Origin: Lethocerus indicus
Lineage: Eukaryota; Arthropoda; Insecta; Hemiptera; Belostomatidae
Length of the DNA stretch: 64,000 nucleotides
Assembly (NCBI GenBank): GCA_019843655.1
Contig: JACDQD010000003.1
Coordinates: 6,140,925 to 6,204,924 of the forward strand
Reading direction: 5' to 3'
Part shown: positions 37,101-50,555 of the stretch, piece by piece
How the letters are laid out: every line of letters starts with the position of its first letter
How positions within the stretch are numbered: position 1 is the stretch's first letter
Translations under genes and position numbers: made by a program
The notes under the pieces: model-generated
What the model saw: the letters and a program-made list of their open reading frames with translations, nothing else
Told to the model about the DNA's origin: nothing
The model's database searches: none

Positions 37101-37482
37101 CTTCTACGAGAGACGCCCTGCGCGCTGCCCAGTGTGTTCGGCCGGGACCCCCGCCACCGGGAGGGAACAGACGTGTGGTTATAGGCTAGCCCGACCACTC
37201 GTGTTTCCCTTCTCGGTGTGTGTAGTGAGAGTCTCGTTGTCCGCCCCACTGTGCGCCCGGGTTGTCCACTCGCTGGCCTTCTACGAGACGCCCGCCCCAC
37301 GCCCGGGTGCGCGCTGCCCAGTGTGTTCGGCCGGGACCCCACCCCACTGTGCGCCCGGGTTGTCCACCGGGAGAGAACAGACGTGTGGTTATAGGCTAGC
37401 CCGACCACTCGTGTTTCCCTTCTCGGTGTGTGTAGTGAGTCTCGTTGTCCGCCCCACTGTGCGCCCGGGTTTGTCTTAAAAA
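34150..37482. repeat. GC-rich tandem array, about 20 units of about 177 bp
   Basis: The string ACAGACGTGTGGTTAT (or its ACAGACTTGTGGT and ACAGACGTGGTTAT variants) recurs about 20 times. Full units are about 177 bases and include GTGAGAGTCTCGTTGTCCGC, CGCGCTGCCCAGTGTGTTCG, CCACCGGGAGAGAACAGAC and CCCGACCACTCGTGTTTCCC. Because 177 is 59 codons, several frames stay open across units; these frames are not genes. Units at 34200-35100 and 37280-37370 carry deletions and rearrangements. Four neighbouring units (about 35540-36160) share the ACTTGTGGT variant. Next to an 18S-like piece, rDNA spacer subrepeats are a reasonable but unproven identity. Confidence 0.92.
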
Positions 37483-37492
37483 GTCAATATTA

Positions 37493-38522
37493 TCCAATCC
37501 TGGTGTAGGCGATGGGGGAGAGTTATGATTTTAATAGGCTCCAAGAGTGCAGATATCTTGGGCTCCACCTAGACAAAACGGACTCACGTTGAATCCCATA
37601 TACCCATTCAAACGAATCGACTTAAACTGAAAATTTGGGACTTTTAAGACCATTACTAAAACAAGACATCAAAATTACCTGAAGTAACAAGCTGACATTA
37701 ATACAAAGGTATACTTAAGCTTTTTTAAGTATACTTAAACCGTTTTAAGTAAAACGGGCATCAAAATTACCTTAAGTAACAAGCTGACAATATACAAAGG
37801 TTTTTATACTTAAACCGTTTTAAGACCATATTAAACGGGCATCAAAATTAAACTAAGTAACAAGCTGACATTATACAAAGGCATACTTAAACCGTTTTAA
37901 GTATACTTAAACCGTTTTAAGACCATTACTAAAACGGACATCAAAATTAACCTTAAGTAACAAGCTGACAATATACAAAGGTTTTATACTTAAACCGTTT
38001 TAAGATCATTACTAAAACGAACATCAAAATTTAACCTTTAAGTAACAAACTGACAATATGCAAAGGTATACTTAAACCGACATGGACATACGGTATAGAG
38101 CTGTGGGGTTCCACCAAGACATCCAACATCGCTCGCGTCCAGAGATTCCAATGAAAACTCCTTCGCACCATCCTTAATGCTCCCTGGTATGTTTCTAACC
38201 ACACAATCCACCATGACCTCAACATACTGACAGTCAACGAAGTCACAAAATCCCGTTTCCTGAAGTTCCACTCCCGCCTTTCTCCTCATCCTAATCCACT
38301 CGTTCAAGCCCCTTTCCTCTCTTACCCATCCATTATCCCCCCCCCCCCTACGTTGGCTTAAACGCCTCTGGCCTAGAGATCTTCATAGCACTTAGACCAT
38401 AATTGTTCTTGTGTGAAAAGTGCCATCCTTGGGTGGTTACTTTTATCACGAAATACAAGTGAAAAAAAAGTCAGCATTTGTATTTAGAACATTCAATGTT
38501 GATTGTACAAAATAAAAAAAAA
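37493..38522 (+). mobile_element. Decayed jockey-like non-LTR retrotransposon 3' fragment
   Basis: Matches the copy at 58712-59472 from its first bases (TCCAATCCTGGTG) to the A-rich tail after GATTGTACAAAATA. The shared coding landmarks include CTTGGGCTCCACCT (YLGLHL) and GGGGTTCCACCAAGACATCC (the WGSTKTSN region after reverse transcriptase), then the CACTCCCGCCTTTCTCCTCA segment. About 100 bases present in the other copy are deleted after GGCTCCAAGAGTGC. The region 37640-38080 is a local tandem amplification. Many frameshifts make it non-functional. It begins about 10 bases after the 177-bp array ends. Confidence 0.85.
37640..38080. repeat. Five-fold tandem amplification inside the jockey fragment
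   Basis: CATCAAAATTA starts at 37667, 37759, 37840, 37939 and 38022 (steps of 92, 81, 99 and 83). Each is followed by AAGTAACAAGCTGACA and ACAAAGG, then TACTTAAACCGTTTTAAG. The equivalent segment is single in the copy at 58712-59472. Confidence 0.85.
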
Positions 38523-39882
38523 GTTTAAAAAAGAAAATATAAATAGGCTCCACGTACAGTTGTCGATAGCTGTATTTGTATCACCAGCGGCTCTTTGTCT
38601 GATTTAGTAGCTGCCGACCTCATACGTGATCAACATATTCGCAGACGCGATAAAAGTTTAAATGTAGGTTACAACTCAGATCGGTACAGAAAGTTTTAGG
38701 TGGCCGTCCTGAGATCGGTGGTCATTACTGGGGGGAGAACCAGTTCAAATAGCAGCACCTCGCCCCCTCCCATCACCACCGTCAGCGCTTAAATTATTAA
38801 GCGGATTGAAGTCTCGCTTTGAGGAGGGGCCAGAGTTATCTACTGCAGGTTCCGCTAAAATAGTAAAAGCGGGACAAACATCTCCAACCTTAAATTAACG
38901 ATCCTGTCCGTAGATTGATGGCCGCATTACGATAGTAGTTTCAGACCGAAGAAGAATAAAAGTTACATATCATTATCATTCTTACGTACTTCCGTTTACT
39001 AGACCTGCTTCGGCTTCACTTCTACAGACATAATTCATTTAGTAAATTAGTGAGGTACGATCAGGTAAAACTTGTGGGATTGTGAAAAACAATTAAGATA
39101 TTTTTCAATGCAATAAAATATCTGAATACACGCTGGTAACTGCCTTAGTTGTGTTTAATTAATGTCACCATGTTTCCGAATCGGTTAGCTGAAAATATGT
39201 AACCTTTTCATGTCATAACTTGTAGAAGTTTGGAGGATGTGAAATGAGGAAGGGTCTCGGTTTATATCACGGGATAGAAAAGTCTACGGGCAATTGAATC
39301 CGCCTCATCATCAGTATTTTATACGGAATCGTTCTCCCGCAGACTGCAGAAACGTCCCGATAGGTTCCAAACTGTATCTGTCCAATCATTTCTTCGGCCG
39401 GAACTGAAAAGGGGAAAGCGCGGACCGAACCTGCATATGGGGGGCCGGATTTACTGTTTGTCCGCCGCCGGTTATAACGATAAACAGGGCTTCTCCTTCC
39501 GGGGGGAGGGATACAATCGTCCAATAAACGTTGGGCCCTTTCATGGCGGGAGTGGAGGGAGGGGTGTGGGGCTTAAAGCTGGAGGACGCTTACCCTAAAC
39601 CCCCGCCGCCGCCACTCCTAACTGAGGCCGGCCTCAGTCTGCCCATTCAATTCTAGGGCACCGACTCTGAAAGGAAGTCCCTTCGAGAGGGCGGGAACAC
39701 CACTAGATCATTTATATCTGCCTAATACTCTGCCTACAAACCCGTTACGCCTGCCCCCCCCTTGCCCTATAACACTCCAATACACCGTCGTCGGCCCCTT
39801 CCTATTTTCATCCGCGCTCTTACCTCCTTACGCTATCTGCCGTATTACACTTATCTATTCGTTTATCCTAGAATAATTTTCC

Positions 39883-39911
39883 TGAAATATACTCATTTCG
39901 AGTATATTTCA
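39883..39911. other. Perfect 12-bp hairpin
   Basis: TGAAATATACTC, five-base loop ATTTC, then the exact reverse complement GAGTATATTTCA. Confidence 0.8.
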
Positions 39912-42900
39912 TGTAAATAAATGTAACCATAAAACGAGCGTCAGAGGACATTTCCTCTAGAGGGTATTCCCCGAAGATTTATAGGTAGGGTGGAATGTTA
40001 CATTTATGGAGAAAATTTAACAAACATTATTTGTTTAAATTTTTTTTTATATAGATCGTAGTAGAAACCGGTCATATTCTGAATATTTAGTTGTTATTTT
40101 ACAGTTGTGTTACATTAATTCTTAGTTCTAAGCAAAAAATACTAAAATTCTTATTTTTGGAACTTATCATCAATAGATGTTGAAGGCAGTTGAGTTACTA
40201 AATAATGATTTATCACTTATATTATTAATTATGTTAATATCAATTATATTATTTTACTCTATAACACTAGGTTCGCCAACGAATGATTCAGATATGCGCG
40301 AGGCGGTTAGGCGGTTCCGATACGAAACCAGCAATACACTCCGGAGGTCTACGGGTTTAGTATTAGGGCCGCGTTTGCTTCAAGTAGCTTGAATTCGCTG
40401 GGACGATTGTACTGACTCTAAGCAATTTTTACGATTCGCCCGTGTAGTATTATTTCTACATTAGTTTTCAGTTGGTATAGTTAAAATTTAAACAGTAAGT
40501 GCATTCACCATATAACCAAATAAATAATGCAAATTACAATGAAAAATCTACGTTATTTTTCATTATGTTCTTTATTAATTAAATTAAGAAACACGTTGGT
40601 TGGAAATAATTGCTAGGACCGCTCGAATAAACCCCCAAACGTTTAAAGGGGAAAACAATTTACCATTAAACAATATGAGAAACCAATATACAGGATTATC
40701 AATTAAAGAACATTGATAAATACTCTGACCACAGAATTACCTAATAGAATCCGTGTTTTAATTAGTTGTATTAATATAATTTTGCCTTAATAATTGGAGC
40801 GTTATTAATTCCACGATTAATTAAATACTATATTAGTAAAACCGAACCGAGATTAAACTACTTCAAAGCAATATAATATGTATAACATTCGTTCTATCTG
40901 AAACAATTAATTCGTTTAAAAATGTGCCTAATTTATGTAGTGTTAATTTTTGTAATAGATATTTTCATCTCTTGAGGAATAATGTTTGCACACCCGAGGA
41001 AAATGTCCAGCGCATATAATATCTCATAAATTCAAATGAAATATGAATCAAACGCACACAGGCGAATCAAACGGTTCAATAAGTTTACAGTTCTATGTAA
41101 ACTGCGCCCTACCACTATTGTTTGGTTTTTTCTAACTATTCCTTATCCCCGACCCTATTTATTTGCACTTCTTGCGGCTATTATAAGGTAGGGGCGGCTT
41201 TACGACTGCACTATGTATTGAATAAAGTTGTTCAGTACGTGAAATCTAGTTAGTGTACTAGATAAGTAGTGTAATTTTATCACAGTTTTATTCACAGAGA
41301 AATCGACGAGTGTAGCAATTCAATATTAGAGTAATACAGTGAACTAGGTCACTACAGTTATCTCTCCAGTTAGGAAACACTGCACTCGTTTATCTAATGA
41401 ATTCAAACCCCCTGAGAACTTAATGTTTCTTTACCGAATCCGAGGTTTCGGTCGTCGAGGCAGTTTAAGACTCATATGACTGAATAGGGTCCCCCTTGAA
41501 TACAGTATTTCATGTTGTGTATGGTGGCGGTTGGGTGGAGGCTTATTGTACGGTATCGAACAGAAGGGAGGCCGTGGGAGCCCCCTTCCTGTTTGGACAA
41601 CTGTGCAAATTTGTACTAAGTCGACATGGCATGCCACCGGGGCCTAGAGCGGCCGATGCCAGCCAGGCCCCATTCTCAAAGCCCAGACCACCCGCTCCCC
41701 CTCCCGGGGCCCGGCTCTCCCTTTGATCTCGTCCGGTTAAAATGCCCATGTAACAATCGATTCGTAAGTACCGCCGGGAAAAGTGTAATCTCGTTAGTGG
41801 CTTGATTCCGATTGCGGCAAAGGGACAGCCAATTTCCCAGTCAGGGATCGCTAGATTGGAGGAAAAATGTTAACCTCTGCGGAAGAATTATGAATTTATA
41901 TAACATTGTGCTCTCCTTGCACTGTGTTATACCAGTGTAGATAAACAATGTATTGTATTAGAGATTAGATTCAAGTAACACTCAACTTTAGTATGAATTG
42001 ACGGAGGTTTAATGCAGATCTTCTGGTCATCATGTGTGAAACTTCCGCTCAGAAGACTGCATGGTAAATAAATGATAACGCGTAAATAATGATTTAACTT
42101 GGTATAATATGCTCTCATTATTGAATTATCCGAGGATTGACTTCGGAAGTACGTATCTCGTCATTTAACTCAGCTTGGATATGATTTTAGTTGCAGCATT
42201 GTACAAGCTATATAGAGAACATATTTGAATTTAAAGTCAGTGTAATTATTAAATAAAACGTAGGGAACGGTCCGACATGCTTTACTATATAACCGAAGGG
42301 TAGAATAAAATATGCTTTTCATTATTGAAAAGAAAAATATCGGAACCCTTATATCGTCCCAACGAATACATTCAATTCTCATGGTTCGGATAAACCCATT
42401 ATTGCCCAAATATTTTCTTTGAGAACATGTGACAATCCGGAATTAATTTCGCTAATGGAAGGGCGGACCTTCTGTCGGGATTCACTGTCGCCGCTTTCAT
42501 TTCCTTCTTAATTACTTACCGCCCAGTCAGTCTGGCGGGGAGTCGAATTATCGAAATGAAAGATAGAAGCGGCCCAATATTTCCCAGAATATCTTCTTCC
42601 ACCGTTGGGTCGAAATTCTCAAACTAATAAAATGGAGCGAAACTTCTTAAAAATTCCTCTTATTAACAGTGCGCCTTACTATTTTTTCATTTTTAATAAA
42701 CTACCCGACTCCCAAACAACCCGACAAACAACACGACTTCCATTAATCTGATCCTTTATTAATCATAGAAATTTATATGGTATAATTCAATTTAAAAAGG
42801 AACGGTTGACCACTTTGATACGGGGCGTTTCGCAGCCTTTTAAAGCACCCCCCAGTGACTCGTGGACAGAGATCAATGGGGTAAAATAATCGAGTTACCG

Positions 42901-43736
42901 ATGGGCAAGGGGAGGGAGCTCATATTTACTCATCAGGATCTACTGTACTTTGGTACCTACCTGTTACATTCAAAGCCTGTTCAAAGTCTTAAACTGTTCA
43001 ACGTGTAAAGGTACGCAAAATGATTATCCACGATCGCCGTTTGGAGTTCTAAATAATTTCACCTGCTTTAGAATTTGGACGCCATTTTCTCTCCTATATT
43101 ACAGGAATGTACTTTTATAAGAATAATTATAACCTGCCTTCATTTATAATTAATTGAAACATTTAGCGTTTTGACATTTAATTAATAACAATTTGGCGTC
43201 ATAAACAAGAAATGAATGGTGAAGGGGCACTGAAATACGTGGGACGTTCCTAGATTCTAAAAAGATATTAACAAATTAAAAAAGGAGGTTTTATTATTTA
43301 AAACAACAAACACAGAAATGATATTTACGCGTGTAATACAATCACAACACGGATAATAAAAGAATGTTCATTGTCAATAATTGTGAACTCAGAATGGGAA
43401 TATTCGGTTTAAATTTCGACTTTCAATACAAGCAGCACCGGTGTCGAGCTTACAGGAGGGTACGAGCGATACTGAAAAGGGGAGGTTTTCTAAATTAAAA
43501 AATAATATTTTTCTTCCTCTAAAAATTGAAGTCGGTGAGATCGATCGTGTAGATCCCACTACAAGGTGGGAAAAAAACGCGGCCGTCGAAAATATTATTG
43601 TTAAAGCCGGTTCGGTGTAATTTACCTGAAAATATGTCGACCACATTTTCTAATGATAATACCGCTGTTGAAGTTCAAAGTTCCATTAAACGGATATATG
43701 CAAAAATGAATCGGGCGATTATTCAATATTATGAGC

Positions 43737-43738
<2 letters not shown>

Positions 43739-43791
<53 letters not shown>

Positions 43792-43800
43792 ACACACACT
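43739..43800. repeat. (CA)n microsatellite
   Basis: Sixty-base CA tract with one CTCA interruption. Confidence 0.95.
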
Positions 43801-45978
43801 GGATTCCTGTCTGTATATTTTAAATAAGATAAAATAAGGGCATATGAAATTTTTGAGATAACCGGAATTTATAGAACCAGTACAGTATATAGCAGAGTAA
43901 GACAACGTTTTAAATTATTGCAAATTAGCAAGGCGATGTCTGGATCATCTGGGAATATCTTCAAAGAGGATGTATCTTCTAGAACTCTGTCCTCTCTGAT
44001 ATTGAAATGAATTCGTGAAAAGTCTCTATTTGCTTAAATATGACCGCTGTAAATATACCTATTTGGTATTTGTACCGACGTGGAAAAGATAAGTAAGTGA
44101 AATTAGCATTATCCGAGCTGTGGGAGTACTGACTGGATATGAAGAATTATTACGCTGACTAGCTAAATATTCGAGTTGAAAATTATATTCCTTTAATTCA
44201 TTCCAAAACTGCAATAGGCCAATTGTTGTTGTGCGACAGAATGTTGGGCCCACACAAAAAATATTCAAACGCTTTATAATTCTAAATTAGTTGGCCCGTT
44301 TTTTTGAAGGATATACCGGGAGTTGCGGTCCCGCCTCGGGACTCGAGTGTTTACTGTCGAACGAATTCACAAGGGAAATTCCCTACCTCCGACATTTCTT
44401 CCGAATTACCGACGGAGGAAAACTGAATTGAACGTCAACGCTTACATTCAAATATATTTGAACACTTCAATTTTTACCTAGTTGTGGATATTTTGGCTTG
44501 CTTCTATATTCTCGGAAATTTATTTCCGTGGATATTATTGAAGTTTTATCTATCTCAATTTTAGTTTCCGATTTTATTCGGCTATATCCATTGAATACAT
44601 CGTTTCCTCTGTGTTTTAATTTTCAAGAAAATGCTAAGTCAAGTTTTCTGAGGTCTCGTGCGGTTACCCATATTATAACTTTTTTTTGTTGTATAAAAAT
44701 CATTTTCAGAGTTACTTAATATAATCCATTAATTCCTTCGTGAATTTTTTTTCTTTGACCCATATAATATACATTTCCTGTATTATTTATCGAACTTTCA
44801 CAATCTTGAAAAAAATTACACTGAGCTCAATCATTTGAGATAGTTGTTCACTCTCATAAAATTACAATGTTCGAGGGCAAATGTAACCTTGGTGCTCTAA
44901 GATTAAAGTTATTTTACAATTGCTACATTTGTATAAAACATGTAACTACATCTTCTCCGACTGATACTGATGATCCGCAAGGGGGCCAAAATAGCCGCCA
45001 GGGGTAATTAACGAAAGGTTTTTGCCTGCCGTCTGAGTTGTTAATGCGCTAGGGATTGAATTTCTGGCTTTCTAACCTGGATTTATATCCACTGTAAATT
45101 AAATCTAGGGGGTTGGACGGGCGGCTGTTGTGAGCAGTATTAGGGTGGTCGTCTCCCCCTCACCTATTACGAGGTCTTCACACCTAGAGTCGCCGGTGAT
45201 CTCGAACCACTTCATTATTGAATTATCAACCACCCCCTCCTCAACAACCCTGACCTCATGACCACGGGTGTCCTCAGATTTCCAACTCGACGGCGACATC
45301 AAAGGTCGGCCCGTAAAAGAGGGATATTTGGTTACGGCCATAAAAGGTTGGATAGAGTAAGGCCCTCGTCGGCTAATCTTGTTTTGGTGAGAAATAACAT
45401 TTTCACTGCGGATACGATGGTTAGAGCCCCGTGTCGAGGGGGGAGGATTATGAATCGCTTTCGATAAATATTGTCGGCAGATATTATTGACGATGAACCA
45501 GCCTCGGTGTGTTTTATTTTGGCCTGCTTGAACAATTTATGGCAATCAAACAACAAATATCTTCACTCTAACGATCATCCATCTCAACTCGCTAATTTGG
45601 TCCTATCGACGTCGATTGCCAAAGGAGCATTCCGTTACTGACACTGCATTAATACTAATACTGTAAATAGAAGAATAGTGTGTCTAGAATCAAACGGGCA
45701 TTTTTTTAAACAAGAAAAGATCAATCCGGATAGGGTAGGCTAGATTAATTATGATACTTACGTAATGGCTTATTAATTCCAATTAAATCCAATCTAAAAA
45801 TCTTCATCGGAAGATTGGTAAAGTATATAAGTATATAAACCGAATCAGCCAACTGCGGTAATTATAATTATGTCTGCATTTCTCCCAGTCCATAAGACAG
45901 GCCAGAGAAAAAAGTGTCGGTTTCATTACTTGGCTAGCACTTATTCGGAGCGTCAACAGAGCGGTGACATTTGTCGAG

Positions 45979-46004
45979 ATGGAGAGAGAGAGAGAGAGAG
46001 AGAG
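45979..46004. repeat. (GA)n microsatellite
   Basis: GA tract followed by GGGAGAGGGG-type purine-rich DNA to about 46047. Confidence 0.9.
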
Positions 46005-49000
46005 GGAGAGGGGTGGGATGGAAGGAGGGGTGGAGAGTGAGAGGGGTGGCTAATGATGACAAATGGGCTGGGGAGTGCCCGCGCCGGATGAATATTTTAA
46101 GACAAATGATGTTGTTTGGGAACAGTCACCACGACCGACCCCGAGCCCGCGTTCACAAACCTACCACTAAATCTTATAAACATTTTACAAGTGTGATGAT
46201 TTCTCTACGTGAATAAGAAGTCGGATGTGACAATGTTTCACGATAGTACCTGTTTCACACCACTTAATTTCAACTGCTGTTACACTCATTCTACAATTGA
46301 ACCGCACCATATTTTCGTACTAATGAACAAAGTCAGTGAAAACAACGCACCACAAAACAATCCCTGGAAACTACAAATATAACATAAGTCAATAATATTA
46401 TTGAAGTGGACAGTACTTCGGTATAATAATTAATTTCTGTAGATGATGGCGAAAACACGTTGGTGTAATTAAACACTAAACGTTTAAAATGTAACACGAA
46501 CAATAATATATACTTCAATTACCTTCAATTGCTTTTTATTCCGAAAAGTTTTTACCATTAAAACTAAACATTAAATAAAATATATGAATGAAATTCCAAA
46601 GATCGTGCGTTTTATAGGTATGTAAGTATGGCATCAAATATATTTATCTTTAATAACGGGGGAATTTTGTTGAAGGCGTTGAAGACCGACCATTCATCAT
46701 CTGGTTTCGTTGTCACGATCGCGTCAACAAATTTACAATTTTCTCGGTTAGTAGAACAAAATTGAGAAAGTCACTCAGGTGCTGTCACGAATGACTGATA
46801 AAACACAGTTCTACCGATTACCCGCTACATGATACGGCCAAAACAGATATTAGCAACGGATACCAATGGCTCATGTTAATATCAAACGATAAAAAAATGC
46901 AAACAAACTTCTTTCTTCGTATAAAATAAAATTAATAACAAAATTATTATTTTCTTTAAGGAACATTATATATTTATTCTTTATCCTGTTCTTATCCTAT
47001 ATATTGATATGTTGGTCGTTACATCCGTGCAACAATATATGTGAAATAATCCAGAAGTATAGTTAAATCGTTACATATTCTGAAATATGAATGTCCGTGA
47101 AATTCAGTTTCATATTATTCCGAATGAGCATAATGTATACATTATATTTAAACGAATAATCCAATTTATAACTATTATAAAACTCTCGAATAATCTCCCG
47201 AAGTCATTGGCAATGAAAGAATTGAGCGATTGATTAGAATCCGCCAAATTTGCGGGTCATTAATTTGGATCGCTGGTTGAGGATAGAACAGGGGGAACGG
47301 CCTCTAAAATATTGGGCGGCTGATTGGGCCGGAACGCGGCTCGCTCCGCCGGCTGGCTCCGACAGGGCCACCGAAAGCTAATGCCGCTGATGTTTGTTCA
47401 TAACCGAGAACGGCGAAGAGCGGAAATGCGGATAAAGTACAATCGATGCGACGGAGGTTAGAGAGGGGAATGTATTTGAAAAACAATTCCACAATTAACC
47501 AGCGAACTATTTCATATGTTATCGTCGTGTAAAGTCACGATTGTCAATACATTTGAAAAACACTCGACTATATTTGTTTCTATTCTATAAGCGGAAAAAG
47601 TATAAAATAAAGGGCGGCGAGATCGTGTAGTATACGGAAAATGACATATATAACTTGCGGCGAAATAACCAATGTGGTTTTCTATCGCGTTGACTCACGA
47701 ACATAATTCTATCGACACTTTTCCCGTAATCGAGCAGGAACATTTTTTAGGCGGGCAAAATATCAGAAACCCGGGGGCCGGCTAAACGTCCCTATATGTT
47801 TTCCCCGCGGTCGGGCCGTAATATTAAGCGTCCGATGAATAATATAGGCAGGCGGATAGTATCGGTTTCACTGCCAATTTGGGCTCCGTCCAAAATGGAG
47901 GCTGCTCCTCGCGGGATTTTAACAGGCGTCACCGCGTGGCCCCGTCCCCACCGACCCTCTAGGCCCGGCTAAAGGGCGGGGCTTTTAGAAATGTCGCTGA
48001 AAAATATTTTTGTTGCCGACCTCCGGGGGTATATTCCCGGATCCTTTTAACAGTGAGGGTTGGGAGGGGTGGATGGGCCACCGCCCCTAATGGGGGGCCC
48101 TCCCGACAGGGCCGCCTCCCAGCGGGCTCCCTCCGGACACCTAACGGGCATAAACATCACCGAGATACGCTTACGCCTTCTTATGAAATCTCCAGTTAAC
48201 GCTCTGAAGGACAATTGTTTAAGGGGAAAAATGGGGCTCGATGACCGTAACGCTTAGCATTATAGAGTATAATTAAATAATAAACATTCGGACGTATTTA
48301 TTAATTATCATACACATGTCAATGTATCGTAAAAATAAATAAAAAAATAATTAAATAAGTAAAAAAATAATTTACGCGCTATTTGTGAGTCCCTTTCGTA
48401 TTTATAAGAAAAAGGGCGTACGAATTTTTATTACGTCACTTTCTCTTCCATAGAAACGTTTGCTTGTTACGATCGATCACCTTAAAGAAAGCGGATATAT
48501 CCCCCTATCCGAAGAAACGATTCCTCCGAGGATTCCTTATGCGAGTCTACGCGGATTCGGGATAGAAATATTAAGGAGTCAAAAAGAGTATCCTTTTTGG
48601 TTATTTAAATGGCGTCGGCCGGAGAGAAAGAAGAGGAGGCCGGGAGTGATAAGAAGAAAGAGTAGGGAGGGCGAGCGAGTGGGAAAGGCATGAAACGGAA
48701 GAATTCCTTGAGGGCCAACAGAGAAAAGGGGATAGGCCGGCCGCGTTCTGCGGTATTAGGCGTGCGGGCGGGGCCTCGCTTTGAAAGCAAGTGTCGGCCT
48801 CTGTTCTGAATATTGGAAAATGGCGTTTGATGGGAGTCCGCGATGAGTGCCGTCCCTCCGCCCCGGTCCAATCTGCATATATTATGACCGGCACGGCCCC
48901 GAGGGGACCGACTTACCTGCCCTTTTTTCAGATTCCCGGAGCCCCCCTCATAGCCTATCCCCTGCCACTGCCCGCACGGCTAATCGTTACTCCGGGACCG

Positions 49001-50311
49001 ATGAAACCGGGGTCCGACCGCCCATTAGCGGCGTGTGATTTTCTCTAATTGTTTGCTCGGATAGACTCCCCGCCCAAAGCCCCGATTGGAATAGCGAATT
49101 GAGACCACACTATACCCCTAAAACCCCCAGTGATTCGGGAAATATTTCAATTCCTACATAATTCGGACCCCATAATAATAATATTCTCGAGGATTAACTC
49201 ATTAAGTAGGCATATTAGCGCGTAATAATAATAACATAATTAATAGTAGTTTAATAAGTTCCTAGGAATATTAATTACGAGAAATAGAAATGTAATGTTG
49301 GTAAATGAATAAATGTTCACGTTCGTTTTGTGGAAGTAAAAGGTAACATTATTATATTGTATTTTAGTTATTGTTACCGCGGATTTTACAAATTGAATTA
49401 TTTGTCGAAGCTAACCCGATTTATTTATCTTTTCCTAAAATTGCGTATAAGCTGTCGGCATTGTGCGTACAGGATTGCTTTGTGGGATGAATTAGGCGAA
49501 GAATCGAGGGGCCTATTCCTTGGGTCCCCAGTCCGTATATAATATAATATAAGGAGGCGCCCTCCCCTAGGACTCTCATTCTTTCTCGGTGGAATCGCCC
49601 GGCAGGCAATTTTCATTGTCCCCGGTCGGGGTTTTATCGCCGAGTCATACGCCGGAAATGGATCGACCACGGAGCGCCGGGTATCGGCACACGAATAAAT
49701 ATCGCGCGCCATAATAACGCCGACTAATGGGGGACGGTGATTGCCGCAGCCACATAAATCCGGTCTACAATTCGAAATGACGCGAGATCCGGGAGAACGG
49801 GAAAGGGAGAGGAAAGAGAAATAATTGAAGATATATCTGGGGCGGCGGGGTCGCCGGACGGGAATCGACAGGTGATCTAATAAAAGGCGCCTCCATTGTC
49901 GGCCCATCGGCCACCCTCCGCCCCAAACCGTTCGCTCCCTTTCCTCACTTTCCCCCCGGGGGTTTTTTAATTTCCCGATTGCTGTCCTCCCGATCGGGGG
50001 ACATCCACCCCTGTGTCACCCTCGACCTTCTACCGCTTTTCGGTTTATAGGCGCGCAATTAATGAAATTCCCAAATTGATTCCGACCTGTATAATCCCGG
50101 GATTGCGAAACTAATTTAGTAATTAGAATATTTTGTAAGTATCTAGAGATTGAGAGGCACTATCCTATTTCAATTTCAAATTGGAGATGGATAATCTCGC
50201 CGTGAACGGATCTTCCGGAATCCAAACTAGGCGCCGTAACGTAAGTTACTTTAGGGCCAAATAGGGTTCATAATATAATCATATTAAAGAAATAAAAAAT
50301 ATATATAATAC

Positions 50312-50357
50312 AATTAAATATATAATTAATATATTTATATTAATTATATATTTAATT
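50312..50357. other. Long AT palindrome
   Basis: The arm at 50312-50330 (AATTAAATATATAATTAAT) has its exact reverse complement at 50339-50357. The intervening eight bases pair further, leaving a two-base loop. Such a 46-base palindrome can extrude a cruciform; it may also simply reflect AT-rich sequence drift. Confidence 0.75.
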
Positions 50358-50555
50358 ACGCACCAGTTCTTAATATAAGATGAAAAATAATAATATATCA
50401 GTTGAAAACGAACCCATAAGGACTATAAAATTATAAATATTAAATATATTTTTCTGCTAATATAATTTGAATTTTATTTTTTCCAATTATATTCAAAATT
50501 TAATTTATACCTTAGATGATATTACATTAATAAATATGGTAGACTAGTTTAACAT

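Larger units (their letters stand above)
38523..50555. other. Long non-coding stretch
   Basis: About 12 kb with no ORF carrying a recognisable domain. AT-rich DNA (39850-41400, 43000-47250, 48250-48450, 50230-50550) alternates with GC-rich blocks (38700-38900, 39390-39660, 41560-41730, 47280-48240, 48600-49110, 49560-50060). Also present are a hairpin at 39883-39911, a (CA)n tract at 43739-43800, a GA tract at 45979-46004 and an AT palindrome at 50312-50357. Open frames such as 40177-40392 (hydrophobic N-half) are too short and unsupported. Confidence 0.5.

Noticed and set aside
34143..37479. ORFs of up to 312 aa across the GC-rich array
   Set aside because: The 177-base unit is a multiple of three with few stops, so frames persist on both strands without coding constraint; indels between units also break the frames.
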